Source: Setophaga petechia (Eukaryota > Chordata > Aves > Passeriformes > Parulidae). Taken from it: 64,000 nucleotides of DNA. Under the pieces are notes generated by a model. That model was not told where the DNA came from, ran no database searches, and was given only the letters and a program-made list of their open reading frames with translations. The stretch lies in the NCBI GenBank assembly GCA_024362935.1, contig JANCRA010000060.1:3321501-3385500 (forward strand), written 5' to 3'. Numbering within the stretch: the first letter of the stretch is position 1; each line of letters starts with the position of its first letter. The position numbers and the translations under genes are program-made. This document shows, piece by piece, positions 12,438-24,189 of this stretch.

Positions 12438-12852
12438 TCTTGTATTTTCAGGGACCCCTGGTGAAGGAAGGAAGGATGACTCTGCCTCCATGTTCTCAGA
12501 AGGCTCATTTATTATTTTACAATACAATATTATATTAAAGAATACTATACTAAACTATACTAAAGAATGCAGAAAGGATACTGACAGAATGCTAAAAAGA
12601 TAATAATGAAAACTGGTGACTCTCTCCAGAGTCCTGACACAGCTTGGCCCTGATTGGCCAAAGAGTGAAAACAACTCCCAGCAGAATGCAATGGAACAAT
12701 CACCTGTGGGTAAACAATCTCCAAACACATTGCACATGTGAGCACAACACAGGAGAAGCAAATTAGACAAGAATTGTTTTCCTTTGTCTGAGGCTTCTCA
12801 GCTTCCCAGAATCCTGGGCAAGGGGATTTTTCCAGAAAATATGATGGTGACA
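12438..12852 (-). mobile_element. Solo LTR, family C (class II-like)
   Basis: A perfect 6-bp duplication GATTAT lies at 12432-12437 and 12853-12858. Between them the plus strand runs from TCTTGTATTTTCAGGG, a decayed form of the family end TGTGGTATTTTCAGGG, to GATGGTGACA. The landmark TGTTCTCAGAAGGCTCATTT lies near 12490. The orientation is minus. The terminal TG has mutated to TC at the left edge, which the duplication makes clear. Confidence 0.88.
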
Positions 12853-13400
12853 GATTATGACTTTAATAAACAAACCTCATTTTCCCACTAGATACAACAG
12901 CATCTTGACCTTGTTCCTTCTACCAGGCCCCACACAGGGAGCATTTTCAGAATTTCTGTTTATACCTGCTCTCACTAATGAACAAATCTCTTGTGGGACC
13001 CCCTAAGCAGGCAGCAGTGTTTGGAAACAGAAATTACACCGTGTACTAAATCATTCCAAATGAAATAGTTGGTGCACCAAATGAAGTAAATGCATTTTAT
13101 TGTTGTCTCATTAGCAATGCTCAATCCCTTCCAGCAAAGCCCAGTGTAAGCAGATATAAATATCTTGAAAAGCCTTACGGGAAAAGGGACAAATCTGGGA
13201 ACGAGCACGAGCTGGGGCAGCTCAGCAGAGGCTGCCAGAGCCCCCCTGCACCCTGCTGTTGTTACAGGAGATGCTGCTTTGCTGTTCCAGGCACTGAACT
13301 CACTGCCCTGACCTCAGTTCCTCTTTGTGACACTGGCCAAAGCTTTGGAGAGGAGCACAAGATGGTATTGATCATGCAAAGTGCTCACAAAGCAGGTTTT
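12853..13400. other. Non-coding stretch, nothing recognised
   Basis: No repeat boundary, gene or RNA signal is visible between LTR C and LTR D. Confidence 0.5.
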
Positions 13401-13900
13401 TATGGGGGAGGCTGGGGTACTGTAAAGCAACAGGCTGCTGGGGTTTATTTGGAAACTGGAGCACGAGGGAGGGTGAGGGGATGGACTGGAGCCATCCCAG
13501 CCCCACAGCATCAGCAGGGCCTCCCCTGGGAGTGGGGTTCTGGAACTGTGGTTTAGTGTCTGGGGCAAGCCTGTCCCTGACTGGTTTATGTTGTCATTAC
13601 AGTTAAAAGTTCTGTTATCATTACTTTGCAAGGGTTCCACATTGCTAGAGTTTTGTACCTCCTTGATGTTTCTTGTAGGCATCTCCCCTAAGCACTGACT
13701 CCTCCTTCTCCTTACAGCAACCAACTGACTCCAGTTCCCAACAATCCACTCTTTTATAACACTCTTCTTATTAGGTACAGCTGTGGCCTATTAACATCAG
13801 GCCTGCTCCTAATCTTTGATAATTAACCCAGCTGCAACTGTTTAGGGGGTAAGATTACTTTCTATACTAGCTTTATTTACTTATATTCTATCCTCCTACA
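13401..13900 (-). mobile_element. Probable solo LTR, family D
   Basis: On the minus strand the element has a TATA box (complement of TTTTATAAC at 13752-13760) and, about 300 bases downstream, AATAAA (complement near 13445). This is the spacing expected of an LTR promoter and polyadenylation signal. The right edge CTCCTACA is a standard LTR end, followed by GGTTTG (13901-13906). The proposed left edge starts TATGGGG after GGTTTT (13395-13400), a 5 of 6 duplication with a decayed terminal TG. A longer element reaching 13260 cannot be excluded. Confidence 0.65.
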
Positions 13901-14314
13901 GGTTTGTACTGGAGTCTGTTAATGTTGCTTCACTTCAGCCAGGACTCAATGTTTGTGGGAGCAGATTCCCCCCAGCATTCCTTAAGTCAAGCACTGAGCT
14001 CAGGAGGCCTCAGGAGTCACTTCAGTCACCAGCAGGGAAAGGAGGGACACAGGAGTGGCAGGGATTGCTCAGCTCATCCAGGGACATGAACACAGCTCCC
14101 AGTTCAACATCCCCCAGCCAGGGCTGGATTCCCTGGATTCAGGGCTTGGCAAACACCTGGAGCAGGGTGGCAACCTGGTACAGCAGAAGAGCAGGATCCA
14201 GGGAGAGCTCAGAGCCCCTTGCAGGGCCTGAAGGGACTCTAGGAGAGCTATAGAGGGACTGGGGACAGGGGATGGAGGGACAGGACACAGGGAATGGCTC
14301 CCACTACCAGAAGG

Positions 14315-14556
14315 CAGGGATGGATGGGATATTTGGAATTAGGAATTGTTCCCTGTGAGGGTGCTGAGGCCCTGGCACAGGGTGCCCAGAGCAGCTGTGG
14401 CTGCCCCTGGATCCCTGGCACTGCCCAAGGCCAGGTTGGACAGGGCTTGGAGCACCCTGGGACAGTGGAAGGTGTCCCTGCCATGGCAGAGGGGGGATGG
14501 GATGAGCTTTAAGGTCCCTTCCAACCCAAACCATCCTGGGATTCCAAGATTCTGTG
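14315..14556 (+). mobile_element. CR1 LINE 3' fragment
   Basis: It contains the CR1 blocks GGTGCCCAGAGCAGCTGTGG and CCTTCCAACCCAAACCATCC and ends GATTCCAAGATTCTGTGG. It is 5' truncated and reads on the plus strand, about 60 bp upstream of LTR B copy 2. Confidence 0.87.
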
Positions 14557-14616
14557 GAAGGGTAACTTCCCATGATGTTGGACTGATGTTCTCCTGAGGT
14601 GGTGCAAGGCCAAATG

Positions 14617-15001
14617 TGTCACAGACATCTTTTGTGGAAAATCCTTTCCTTAGGATTTTTCGTCCTGAGAAGCTGAGAGGCCTCAGGAACAAAATGTAAC
14701 CAATGGTTATCTGCTGCTGTGGAATGCAAAAGGGGGCAGCTGGGATTGGTCTCATGTGGTTGTTTCTAATTAATGGCCAATCACAGGGAGCTGGCTTGGA
14801 CTCTCTGTCCGAGACACAAACCTTTGTTATCATTCCTTCTTTTTCTATTCTTAGGTAGCCTTCTGATGAAATCCTTTCTTCTATTCTTTTAGTATATTTT
14901 TAACATAATACATATCATAAAAAAATAAATCAGCCTTCTGAACCATGGAGTCAGATCCTCATCTCATCCCTCATCCTCAGACCCCTGTGAACACGGTCAC
15001 A
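14617..15001 (+). mobile_element. Solo LTR, family B copy 2 (class II-like)
   Basis: It begins TGTCACAGACATCTTTTGTG and ends GTGAACACGGTCACA. A perfect 6-bp duplication CAAATG flanks it (14611-14616 and 15002-15007). The AATAAATCAGCCTTCTGAA region before the 3' part fixes the orientation. There is no internal retroviral sequence beside it. Confidence 0.94.
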
Positions 15002-15007
15002 CAAATG

Positions 15008-18000
15008 CTGCATTTTAAATTTTCTCTTCTATTTGAACAGCTCAGAAGGGGGAGAACCATGGCCAGAAGCAAATCCCTGAGGCTGGGGCTGTGCCTGTCC
15101 TTGGTGTGCCCTGTGGTAGCTGAAATTTCCAGCTCCTGGAGTTCATGGTACTCCATAAAGCTTTGGGTTATTATTGAGGGGCTATAGCAGGGCAGGAGGA
15201 ACCCTGCAGCTTCTCCAGCCTGGTTTTCCAGGTTTTCCTTTTCTCCACATCCTTAGGGGGCACACTGTGGAGATCTTCATGGGTTTGTGGCAGAGAAAGT
15301 TGAGCAAGTTGATAAGATTTTCTGTGCTCTCCAGTGCAGGAGTTTCCTAGTAAAATTACTCTCAGGTGGGGCAGCATCAGATGAAGCTAAAAGAAATGAC
15401 ATGGAAATTAATTTTAAAAATTAATTTAAAATTGAAATAAAAGACAAAATTTAATAAAAAATTTAGAAAGCACATGGTTAACTTTGTAAAATGCCATGCT
15501 ACAAGAGCCAGGCTGGACAGAGCTCTTTTCAGTAGCTCTTGCTGGGAATCTTATGTCAGATTCCCCCAAAAGCCAACGCTGACCTTGGGCTGTGCCCAGG
15601 GATGGGCAATCCCCCTGTGCTCCTGTCAGCCCTGGGCTGCTGAAATAAAGATTTTATCCTTGGGAAATTGTGTCTGAAATGGCACAACTGAGAATACAAA
15701 CCTGGATAAGGGGAGGTGATGGAAAGTTGATCTTGTGGAGAGGGAGATCTCCATCACTTCTCTTGCAGGGTGGTCTCCTCTCTTTTTCCTTTGTCCTTTC
15801 CTGATTGTTCCTTTCCAACAGGATCCTGGTAGGGGATTCCTGTGCTGCTCCTGCCTCACCTGTCTCTGGATCTGAGGATGCACCTCCAATTGGAGGATGT
15901 GTTTCTAATTGTGTTTTTGTAGAGCCCTTTGAGATGGAAAAATTAACTTTGATCTCCAGCTGCTAAATACAAGATGGGAAAAGTTCCCTTAAATAACTGG
16001 GATGAAGAGGAAAACAAGAGTAAAACTGACTTCAAAGAGGTCAAAACCCAATAAATCCTCAATGCAAGGCCAGGCTGAGGAGAGCTTCCCAAACACTGAG
16101 ATGATGGGGGCTGGAGTGCAGAAGCTGAAATGATGAATGTAAAACCAAGAACTGTTGGTGATGGTTTTGGGACAAGCTGAATTTCTGCTTTTACTGTGAG
16201 AAAATGCCAAATAATGGCAAAAATTCTGTATCAGGGACAGTGGGTTGTGCTTTCCTGGCTCTGTGGTTGATGTTTGCAGCCTCACCTGCCTGAGGACAGA
16301 GGAGCTGCTGCTTTATCCCTTCCTTGCTCCCTTCAGTCCTTTCCCCTCCTTCTTGTCTCAGTGCCCATAAACTGGTCCAGCCAAGAGTGTGTTGATGTCA
16401 TTGGTGTTTTAATTAATTCTCCTGATTGCTAAAAGATAAATGGGACTGAGGCAATTGTGTTGGCCCTTGCCAAACAGGCAGCCTGGTGCAAGGAGAGCCT
16501 GGGGATGGAGATGTGAGATCCCTGAAGAGATGGGTGGTGTAGATCCAGACATGAAACAAGACATGGAAAAGGCAAATTCTTTTTTCTGAGCTGCTTCACA
16601 TTTTGGATGGGCAATCTTGCAGGAGCTGAAGATTTTTAAGGACTTCTAGGAGTATTACAAGAGTGGTCTCTTCAGAGCTATTTCATTTTTCAACCTGCCT
16701 GGATAGAGGCAAAGCCCTGCTCTCACTGACACATCCCCATCAGCTCTCCAAGCAGAACTAAACCAGATGAGATCCTTGTATTGAATGGAAATGTGGACAC
16801 AGGAAATGGTGATCAGGGAGGAATTGTTGAAAAAATTAAATTGAATTTGGCTTTAATGAAGCCCTTTCCTTTCCCTTTCCTTTCCCTTTCCCTTCCTTCC
16901 TCACTTCCTTTCCCTGACCAAGACTAAGAGCTTCTTTCCACTCCCCTTACCTTTGAATAACCTTTTATTTTTCTTCAGGAAAGTGCTTCTAATTAGCAAA
17001 TAATGGTATTTCATGGTGGGAGATGCTCCTATGTGCAGGCTGTGTATCAGCTACACAGAGAAAAACATTTCCAGGCTAAGAACATTGTGGTTTGTCTGGG
17101 AAATGCCTGCTGGATTTCACTTACTGTCCTGCCAAGCAGCAATTTCTGTGCAACAGCAGCAAAGCTGTGTTGGGGAAGCCTTGGCTCCTGTTCAGATCTG
17201 CAAATGAGCTCAGTGGAGCAGGGGATGGGATCTCCCAGCTGGGTGTGCTCACCCCTCCCAGCAGGTTCAGAACCATTTAATTGAGGTGCTTATGTTACAC
17301 TGGGGGCAGGGAAAGTTGTTTGCAGGGCAGGAAGAATTGATTAGAAAAACAAAAAATCAGGTTATTAGGTTACCAAGAAAGATGGGCTGAATCAAAAGCT
17401 TTTCTTGGAGCCTCAGTACCAAGAATTGGGTTTGGGGATATTCCTGAACCTGGATCTTAACCATGTCCTGGTTTGTGTTTGGGGAGGCCCCTGAGGTTTG
17501 AACAGGGCAGGCACTTGGGGTCACTTTATAAATGAACTGATTCCAACTGGGACACGTGGATCTCACTGGAAAAACTTGAATTCAGCATCCCAGCCCCTGA
17601 GCACCCTGGGGACTCTCAGCTCCCACTGTGGTTTCTTGTTGGGGTCGATTTGCTGTGATGTGCAGCCAAGGACATCAGCATGAACGTGTGCCTTTGGAAG
17701 CTCAGGAAATGTGGGCATGCTGTGCCCCTGGACAGGCAGCTCAGCAGCTCAGCTTTGCTGGTAGCAAACCTCAAACCAATTAAGCTAACATCAGGCTTTT
17801 AATTGCCTTGGTTAAGCTGGTGCAGCCCTTGGTGTGCACGCTCATAAATCAATTTAAATGCAGCTTGTAGGAAAATTTACATTAAAGCAGCACTTCAGCA
17901 GACTGCCTTTTAAACAAAAACAAGAATGGAGAGGAAACGATTCCTGGTGACCTTTGCAGGCTCCCTGGGATGCATGACTGAGCTCCAGCACGGGCTGTTC

Positions 18001-19593
18001 TTTCGTGGAGCTGCTGGATGTGGAGTCAGGAAGGGGATTGGGGTATCCTGGGCCAGCCAGGGGTGCCTCAGCAGCACAGCAGGAGCTGTTGGGCCCCAAA
18101 GCACCCCATGGCACCCCCAGAAGTACAGGCAGGTGTAAATCCCTGACCATGTCAGCTGTGCCTTGGCAGAGCCAGCTGCAGGTTGCCTTTCTTCCCCAAA
18201 TCCTGCTGCTGTCACCTCAAGTCTCTTGTAAGTCCATCTTCAACTCAGGGATTTTATCCTTGTGAGATTTTCTGGATGGAAGGGGCCACTCTCCATTCAC
18301 TGAATCCTCCCTGCACAGAGGTTCCCTCTCAGCCCACCTGGGCTGGGGAACTTCTCAGGCTCCTTGGGGAGAGAGGCCAGGGCTCCAAAACTCACAGTAA
18401 AGCCATGACCATGCCTGGGAGGAAGGAAAAAGGACATTTCTTTGCTCCTGCTCCCACCTGCAGAGACTCCACGTGCCAGCTGTGATGGGCACTGTGAGTG
18501 AGCCTCCCCAAACCCCACAGCTCTCACTCCTGTTTTCCTCTGGTTTCAAGGGTTTTGTTCTTAATCAGTCAGGGAAGAATTAACACAGCCACAACAGCTT
18601 GGGAAGTGTTTAAGGCATGACTGCAGAGTGACACTGCTCTGGCTCTTACCCTGGGCACAGCCCTGCTGGCAGTGACAAGGCTCCAAGAGGAGCCATGAAA
18701 AGCCTCCTTACACCTCTTGTTAATACAGGACAGAAGGGTGGGAGAGGATATTTTCTCCTGGAAAGCTACAGAAATTTCTCAGGGCAAACTTCTGCTGAGG
18801 AATGTCAGCAGTGATGAATTCTAATACCTTACAGCACTGCAGGTTGCTGTTTTACAGGTGTGTTATTTGTCAATAGCTCTTCTTTTTTTGGCTTATTAAT
18901 CCTGGTTACATAAATAATCACTGCAGAACAGGACAGTGAGTACACAACAATTCACTGAAGTTCCCAGGGCTGGAATTCCTACAGCTGGCAAGCAGCTGCA
19001 GTGTCTCCTCAGTAGAGATGCTGAGCTGTGGGATCAGAAAATGATCATTTAATGATGAACTTCTAATACCTGGCTGTGATGATAAAAAAATTGCATCCAT
19101 CTGTGCCAGGGAGCACACCCTGGCTCTGTGGGGCTGCATGGGAAGCACAAATGAGCTCTTTAGCAGCAGTGTTGGGAGTCCCTGTATGAGCTGAGAGCTG
19201 CAGCAGCATTGCCCATGCACCATTAACTGGAACCTGCCTGTGTGAGTGATCCCAGAGCAAATTCCCTTAAAACCCCTCTGCAGGAGGAGACAGACTGGAT
19301 GGACAAGGTGAATTTAGTCCTGTGTGTTGGGTGCTTTGATAAAGAGATGCTGCCTGGAGGAGTGATTTGGGTTTGGAACACACTGAGCATTCTGGAGGTG
19401 GGAGCTGAGCTATTCCAGACTTGCCAGATCTTCTCCACTGGGTTTTGGGTGGGAGCTGAGTAAGGATGGGCTGGAGGAGGGTGCCAGCCCCATCAGCTGT
19501 GCCAGCCAGCACGAGTGGAGGAGACACAGAACAGAATGCAGAGGACTGAGGATTAACTCATTGCTGCCCTCTGACTCAGATTTAAACCTCTCC
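15008..19593. other. Longest low-repeat stretch of the window
   Basis: No LTR or CR1 tail was recognised in about 4.6 kb. A short polypyrimidine tract (CCCTTTCC-like) lies at 16858-16918. The part at about 17765-17910 has a run of homeodomain-like TAATT words and balanced composition, and might be a conserved non-coding element, but this is a guess without alignment. No exon could be supported. Confidence 0.5.
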
Positions 19594-20018
19594 TGTAGGA
19601 ATTGGCCCAGCTGATTTGGAGTCGGCCAGATTTCACCCCAAAAGACCTGGGTGTGAATTTCAAGGCCTGGGAATAATTTGTTTAACTTAGAGTGAGCCTG
19701 AGAGTTCCCCTATAAGCCTTTGGTGTTGTTATGCTAAGTTGTCCAAGTTCTGCTCCCCTATTTCTTGTTTCCCCTATGTGGTTATAGTTCTAGAATGTTC
19801 TACCCCAAGTGTATAAATTGTTGCTTCCCCTTCGTTTCAGGCCTTTGGATCCTGCCCCATGTACTGTGCTTGACTTCTCCACATTTATTATTTTTCACCC
19901 TTTATTAAAGTTATTTTTGGGCAACTCCATTGAACCCACTCCTTTTCATTTTCACCACCCTCACTGCCCTGGAGTCAGGAGACCAGAGAGGTTTGGCACA
20001 GCCACCCTCCCTGTGACA
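19594..20018 (+). mobile_element. Probable solo LTR, family E
   Basis: It starts TGTAGGAATTGGCCCAGC. A TATA box (TATAAA at 19812-19817) is followed about 90 bases later by ATTAAA (19903-19908), an LTR-like promoter and polyadenylation arrangement. The right end is ambiguous. Ending at 20004 gives flanks CTCTCC and CCCTCC (5 of 6), while ending at the more typical CTGTGACA (20018) gives no clear duplication. Confidence 0.6.
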
Positions 20019-21043
20019 TTCTCTGAGGTGTCACTTCAGTCTCCACCCATCTTCTCCTGCATCTTCCACTGGGTGTTTTCAGCCAGTGATTTCAAGGTTG
20101 GGGCTGGGGTTGTACCCAGGGAAGAGAGAAATCTCCATTCATGTGAGTACAGCAAATATTTGGCAGAGTTAGGATGGAGCTTGACTTGTGCTGGTGCAGA
20201 AGGAAAGGAAGAAGAGGCATCCTAAAGAAAACACTGAAGTGCAGGAGGTCCTTGTGCACAGAATGCTGTGTGAGAAGCCTGCAGGTGAAGGTGGGCACTG
20301 AATGGAGAGCTGTAACTCAAGGACATCATCACAAAGCCATCAAGCAACTGTCTTTTATATTGATATCATATTTGTGTATTTTTCCTCTCCTTCTCTCTCC
20401 TCTCCCTTAATTGGATGTCAGCCACGTGGCAAGGTTATTCTGTTAGACAAGCTGGGAAATGACAATGACAGGATTATAATTAAGTGCCAGGACATGCAGC
20501 CAACACAATTACCATGCTGTTATTACACTGGATGATGTGCTAAAGAAGCTCATAAAAACACTGTAAAGAATATAAATCATGGGACATGTGTACAATTGGG
20601 GAAGAAAATGTTTCCCCTTTTGCTAAAGCCCAATCAGTGCTAGATAAGTCCAGTGAAAGAGATGTTTCCTTGCACTGACAGATTCCTACTTTGAAATGAC
20701 TCCAGGAGCAAGCAGTGCTTCTTTTTATTTCAGCTTCAAGTCTGGTGCTGCAAATCTCAGCAATTTTTAAGCTTGTATTTCCCCTCTGTTTTCAGCCACT
20801 GCCTTCCTCTGTACCTGCACTATTGGGATGTGTGGCCAAATCTCACCAGTTTTCAGGCTTTTCTTGGCCTTGTGCAGTACTGTCCTGTTCTGCTGATTTT
20901 CTGGGGTTTCTTCCTCATAAAGTATTGAACTAAAGGCTGAATCTGCCATGGAAGGGAGGAGACCTGGGGGATTCCTGTGGAAGATGCCACTGACAGCAAA
21001 CACTGATTAGCAGCTGTAACTCCATGCTCTGTTTGCAGCCCTT
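20019..21043. other. Non-coding stretch with a candidate conserved element
   Basis: The part at about 20420-20600 is non-repetitive, of balanced composition, and contains TAATTAAG and GCCACGTGGC (an E-box palindrome). It looks like the conserved non-coding elements of vertebrate genomes, but that is inference. The remainder shows nothing. Confidence 0.35.
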
Positions 21044-21800
21044 TCTCCCTGGATTGCCAAGCAAATTGTATTCCATTGCCATCTGTATGGCAGCTGTCTT
21101 CTGGTCAGTGGGCAGTTTGCCTTATCTCTTCCACACCCACTCCTCCCTCAGGGCAGACACCTGCTGATAACAGCCATTGAATGTCCCTGCATGGCTGATA
21201 AGAACTACAGCATCCCATTGGGAGATGTGAGCCCAGAGGGAGGAGCCAAGCATTGCTACCTGGATAGAATCTGGAGATTCTGGAACACCAGCACAGCTTC
21301 TGCACTGGATTTCCAGAGGAAGATGCACCTTTCTCCAGGATCCCTGCTCCAGTAGAACCACCCCTGACACTGCAGGAGGACTCCTTAATTAATATAAAAT
21401 TATTTTATTATTTTCTTAAAATAAAATTATATATATTATTATTATCCATATATCCATTTATCATTTGGAAACACAGCCCAGTTTGCCCAGCTGAGTAGGA
21501 AATGGATATTCCCAGAGCCTGATCCCAATAAATTCCAATTGGACTGGTGCCAACACCCTGACCCACAGGGTGTCAAGTTGGGTTCTGACTCTGGCAGTGT
21601 TGTTCTAGTGTACTGCATTGCTTATTTTATCTTTTTATTTTCTTTCCTGTTAAAGAATTGTTATTCCTGCTCCCATATTTTTGCTTGAGAGCCCCTTAAT
21701 TTAAAATTTATAGCAATTTGGAGGGAGGGGATTTACATTTTCCATTTCAGGGGAGGTTCCTGCCTTCTTTAGGACACACCTGTCTTTGGAAACCAAGACA
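21044..21800 (+). mobile_element. Solo LTR, family F copy 1, with an insertion
   Basis: It matches the LTR at 51789-52440 from CTGGATTGCCAAG (21050) to the end AAACCAAGACA. It differs in two ways: it lacks about 40 bp after TTCTGCACTGGAT (21307), and it carries about 150 bp of extra AT-rich sequence at 21383-21531. The start is decayed (TCTCCCTGG where copy 2 has TGTCCTGG), so the edge is uncertain by a few bases and no target duplication was found. F and A share their last 80 or so bases, so they are related subfamilies. Confidence 0.82.
21383..21531. other. AT-rich insertion inside LTR F copy 1
   Basis: The sister LTR at 51789 passes directly from the CTGCAGGAGGGCTGAG block to ATTCCAAT, whereas this copy has about 150 bp in between. 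The insert contains AAAATTATTTTATTATTTTC and later GGATATTCCCAGAGCCTGAT. Both motifs recur near 25.0-25.5 kb, in the opposite order. Confidence 0.7.
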
Positions 21801-23208
21801 GTGGTGAATTTGAAGTTTGTGCTTGTGAACATCTACCTTGAGTCAGGAAATGTTGACATTCACTTCAAAAGAGAAGCTGAGCTGTCACTCAGATCCGTGG
21901 CCTTGCAGAGCTTTGGGCTGGAGCTGAACTTCTCTAAAAGCCCAAACTTCCCAAAGCAGGGCTGCCCAGGAGCTCTGCTGCTTCCATGGCCAGAGGCTGT
22001 TCTGCTGAAGCTTGGCCACAAAAATATTGTTCTGACAATACTTTTGCTTCAAATCATCTTCTCCTTAGAAAGCTGCCAGTCTGATATCTTCAGAAAAATG
22101 ACAGCCCCCCCCTCCCTTTTTTTTTTTTCATCTTTTAATTGGCATGCTTTGCTGCTGTACTGCACAAAGCTGGAATTTCTAATGGTCAAATTTTATCAGT
22201 TCCAAAAACCCAGTGCTTTGAAATGAAGCATAAAAGAAGTTAAATTGTCTCCACTGCCTGTTTTGATGTTTGATCTAAACATTCTGATCATTTGAACGAT
22301 TTGAGGATATTTAGGGGTTTGAATTCCTGATTAATGTGCTGAATTCACAGTCCTTGAAGTGCTTGTGATAGCTCAGATCTGCTCCCAGGACCTCCAGTAC
22401 CTTGATTCCTCTCAAGGCTAAGCAAGGAGAGCTTGGGTATGAAGGAATAAATGTCCAAAGCACAGATGGTTCAGTAACCCTGCAAAACACCCTGGGCTCT
22501 TTTGTCTAGGATCAGGCCCTGAGGCCTTGCTGCTGGACTTCCATCTCATTAAATGGGAATAAAAGCAAAGAAAAGGGGTTTCTGCCAGGCCTGTATTGGT
22601 ACAAATGTTGAAATATGTAGCTGGTGAACTTGATTTACTGTCCCAGTGGCTGGTAATTAGCGTGGCTATTTGTAAACCTTGTGCAGCCTGATCTCCCCTC
22701 CTGGGAGTTTCAGCAGTTTTATCTCACCCAGACACTGGCAGTGCTCTGGAATTACCTGACATGGGTTCTGGGAGGGTGCTCTGAGCCAGCCCACAGAGCC
22801 AGAGCAGCTTGTGGGGCTGGAGTGACATCCCCAAAGGCCCAGGGATGCAGGGGGGGCTCTCTGCACTCTGCCCCTCTGATAAAGGGCTGCTGAAATGTCC
22901 CTTTGTGATAAAACACCAGAGGCTGCTGGTGAGGCCCTGCTGTCTCTGACTGGGTTTTCCTTTCTGTAAGTTCTTATCACATTCAGCCTTACATAAGGGA
23001 GAGAACTCCAGAGATGACAGGGTTTTATTATTGCTTATTATTATTTTAAACTTACTCTTTTACAGCAGTCAGGCTGAGAGGGTGCTGCCTGACATTTCAG
23101 TGGATTCCTTTATTTCATGTTTTAAACCATAACTGCTGTCCTGACTGGCAGCTGCAGGAGAGCACCTTCCTCATAAAGAGATTTCAATAAAAGGAGAGCT
23201 GCTGGTTC
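21801..23208. other. Non-coding stretch, nothing recognised
   Basis: No LTR or CR1 was recognised. The 146-codon frame at 21786-22226 starts in the LTR F tail and has no recognisable domain. A poly-T run lies at about 22117-22129. Confidence 0.5.
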
Positions 23209-23213
23209 AGCAC

Positions 23214-23814
23214 TGTCCTGGTTTAGGGCAAATTTGGGAGAAAACCTCCAAAGGGGCCCCTCCAGAAAGCAAACCCACACAGCCCCTGCCCACAACCTGT
23301 TCGGGAAGGATTCCTTGGAGAGAAGTGGAAAGAACCTGTTTATTGAACAGGCACAGCACCCCCAGCACACAGAATGAACAATACAGGATGGCACCACTCT
23401 GTCACTGCTCTGACAAAGGTGACAAATTCAGAAAGTCTCTCTGGGGGTGCTCGCTCTGTTCTCAGTCCCTCCGGTGCTGCCCAGAGCAGGCCCCGGTAGG
23501 CCCCAAAGTGGCCCAGTCCGGAGCAGGCTCGAGGGGTTCCAAGAAAGGGAAAGGAAAACAGTCCAAGAAAATTTGGACTGCTTAGCTAAACTAACTAATG
23601 AGCAGGAGCCAAAGCAGGAGCAAAGCAAAAAGCAAAAGCAGCACCATGTACTGCCCCATCTCTGTGTCCCACCAGCTGTGGGGGAGCAGCTGATAACAAA
23701 ACCAAAACAAAACTTTCACTCTTCAGAACCAGTGTTGAAGGCACAGAACATGATATCCAGCATGAACAGAACACACAAATGGGGATAAAAGCATCATAAC
23801 GTCACCCTAGGACA
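23214..23814 (-). mobile_element. Solo LTR, family G copy 1 (5-bp TSD)
   Basis: The plus strand starts TGTCCTGGTTTAGGGCAAAT and ends GTCACCCTAGGACA. The duplication AGCAC is perfect (23209-23213 and 23815-23819). The complement of AATAAA (TTTATT near 23339) places the polyadenylation signal on the minus strand. The copy at 58409-59047 is the same family in the opposite direction, with a different central segment. Confidence 0.93.
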
Positions 23815-23991
23815 AGCACCAACCTCCTGCTGGGTCTGTAAGGAACAAAACAGGTGCACACGTGCTGGGAAGGGTTTGCAGGTGTCCTCTGTAGGTGCAG
23901 GGGTTCAGGAATGAAGGGAGAGCACAGGGATCACCCATGTGTCACTTGTGTGCTTGGTGATGTGTGGGACAGCACTGGCACGGGGTGGTCG

Positions 23992-24189
23992 GAGAATCCT
24001 GGAATGTCCCGGGCTGGGAGGGACCCCCCAGGATCACCCAGGGCAGCCCCAGCCCTGCCCAGACACCCCAACAGCCCCACCCTGGGCATCCCTGGCAGCT
24101 CCTGCAGCTCTGGCAGCCTCGGGGCCGTGCCCATTGCCTGGGGAGCCTGGGCAGTGCCAGCACCCTCTGGGGAAGAGCCTTGCCCTGGT
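23992..24189 (-). mobile_element. CR1 LINE 3' fragment, twin of the 39.4 kb copy
   Basis: The complement of a CR1 terminus (AGAATCCTGGAATGTCCCGG) is followed by a GC-rich block running to CTTGCCCTGG. About 160 bases (24029-24188) appear identical, in reverse orientation, to 39402-39561. Unlike that copy this one keeps the 3' terminus but stops at 24189. Confidence 0.85.

Noticed and set aside
17464..17490. TGTCCTGGTTTGTG, like an LTR terminus
   Set aside because: No matching second end, polyadenylation signal or duplication was found nearby.
22365..22450. Faint resemblance to a 5S rRNA-derived SINE (GGCTAAGCAAGG)
   Set aside because: Only about a dozen bases fit, with no box A/C context or SINE tail.
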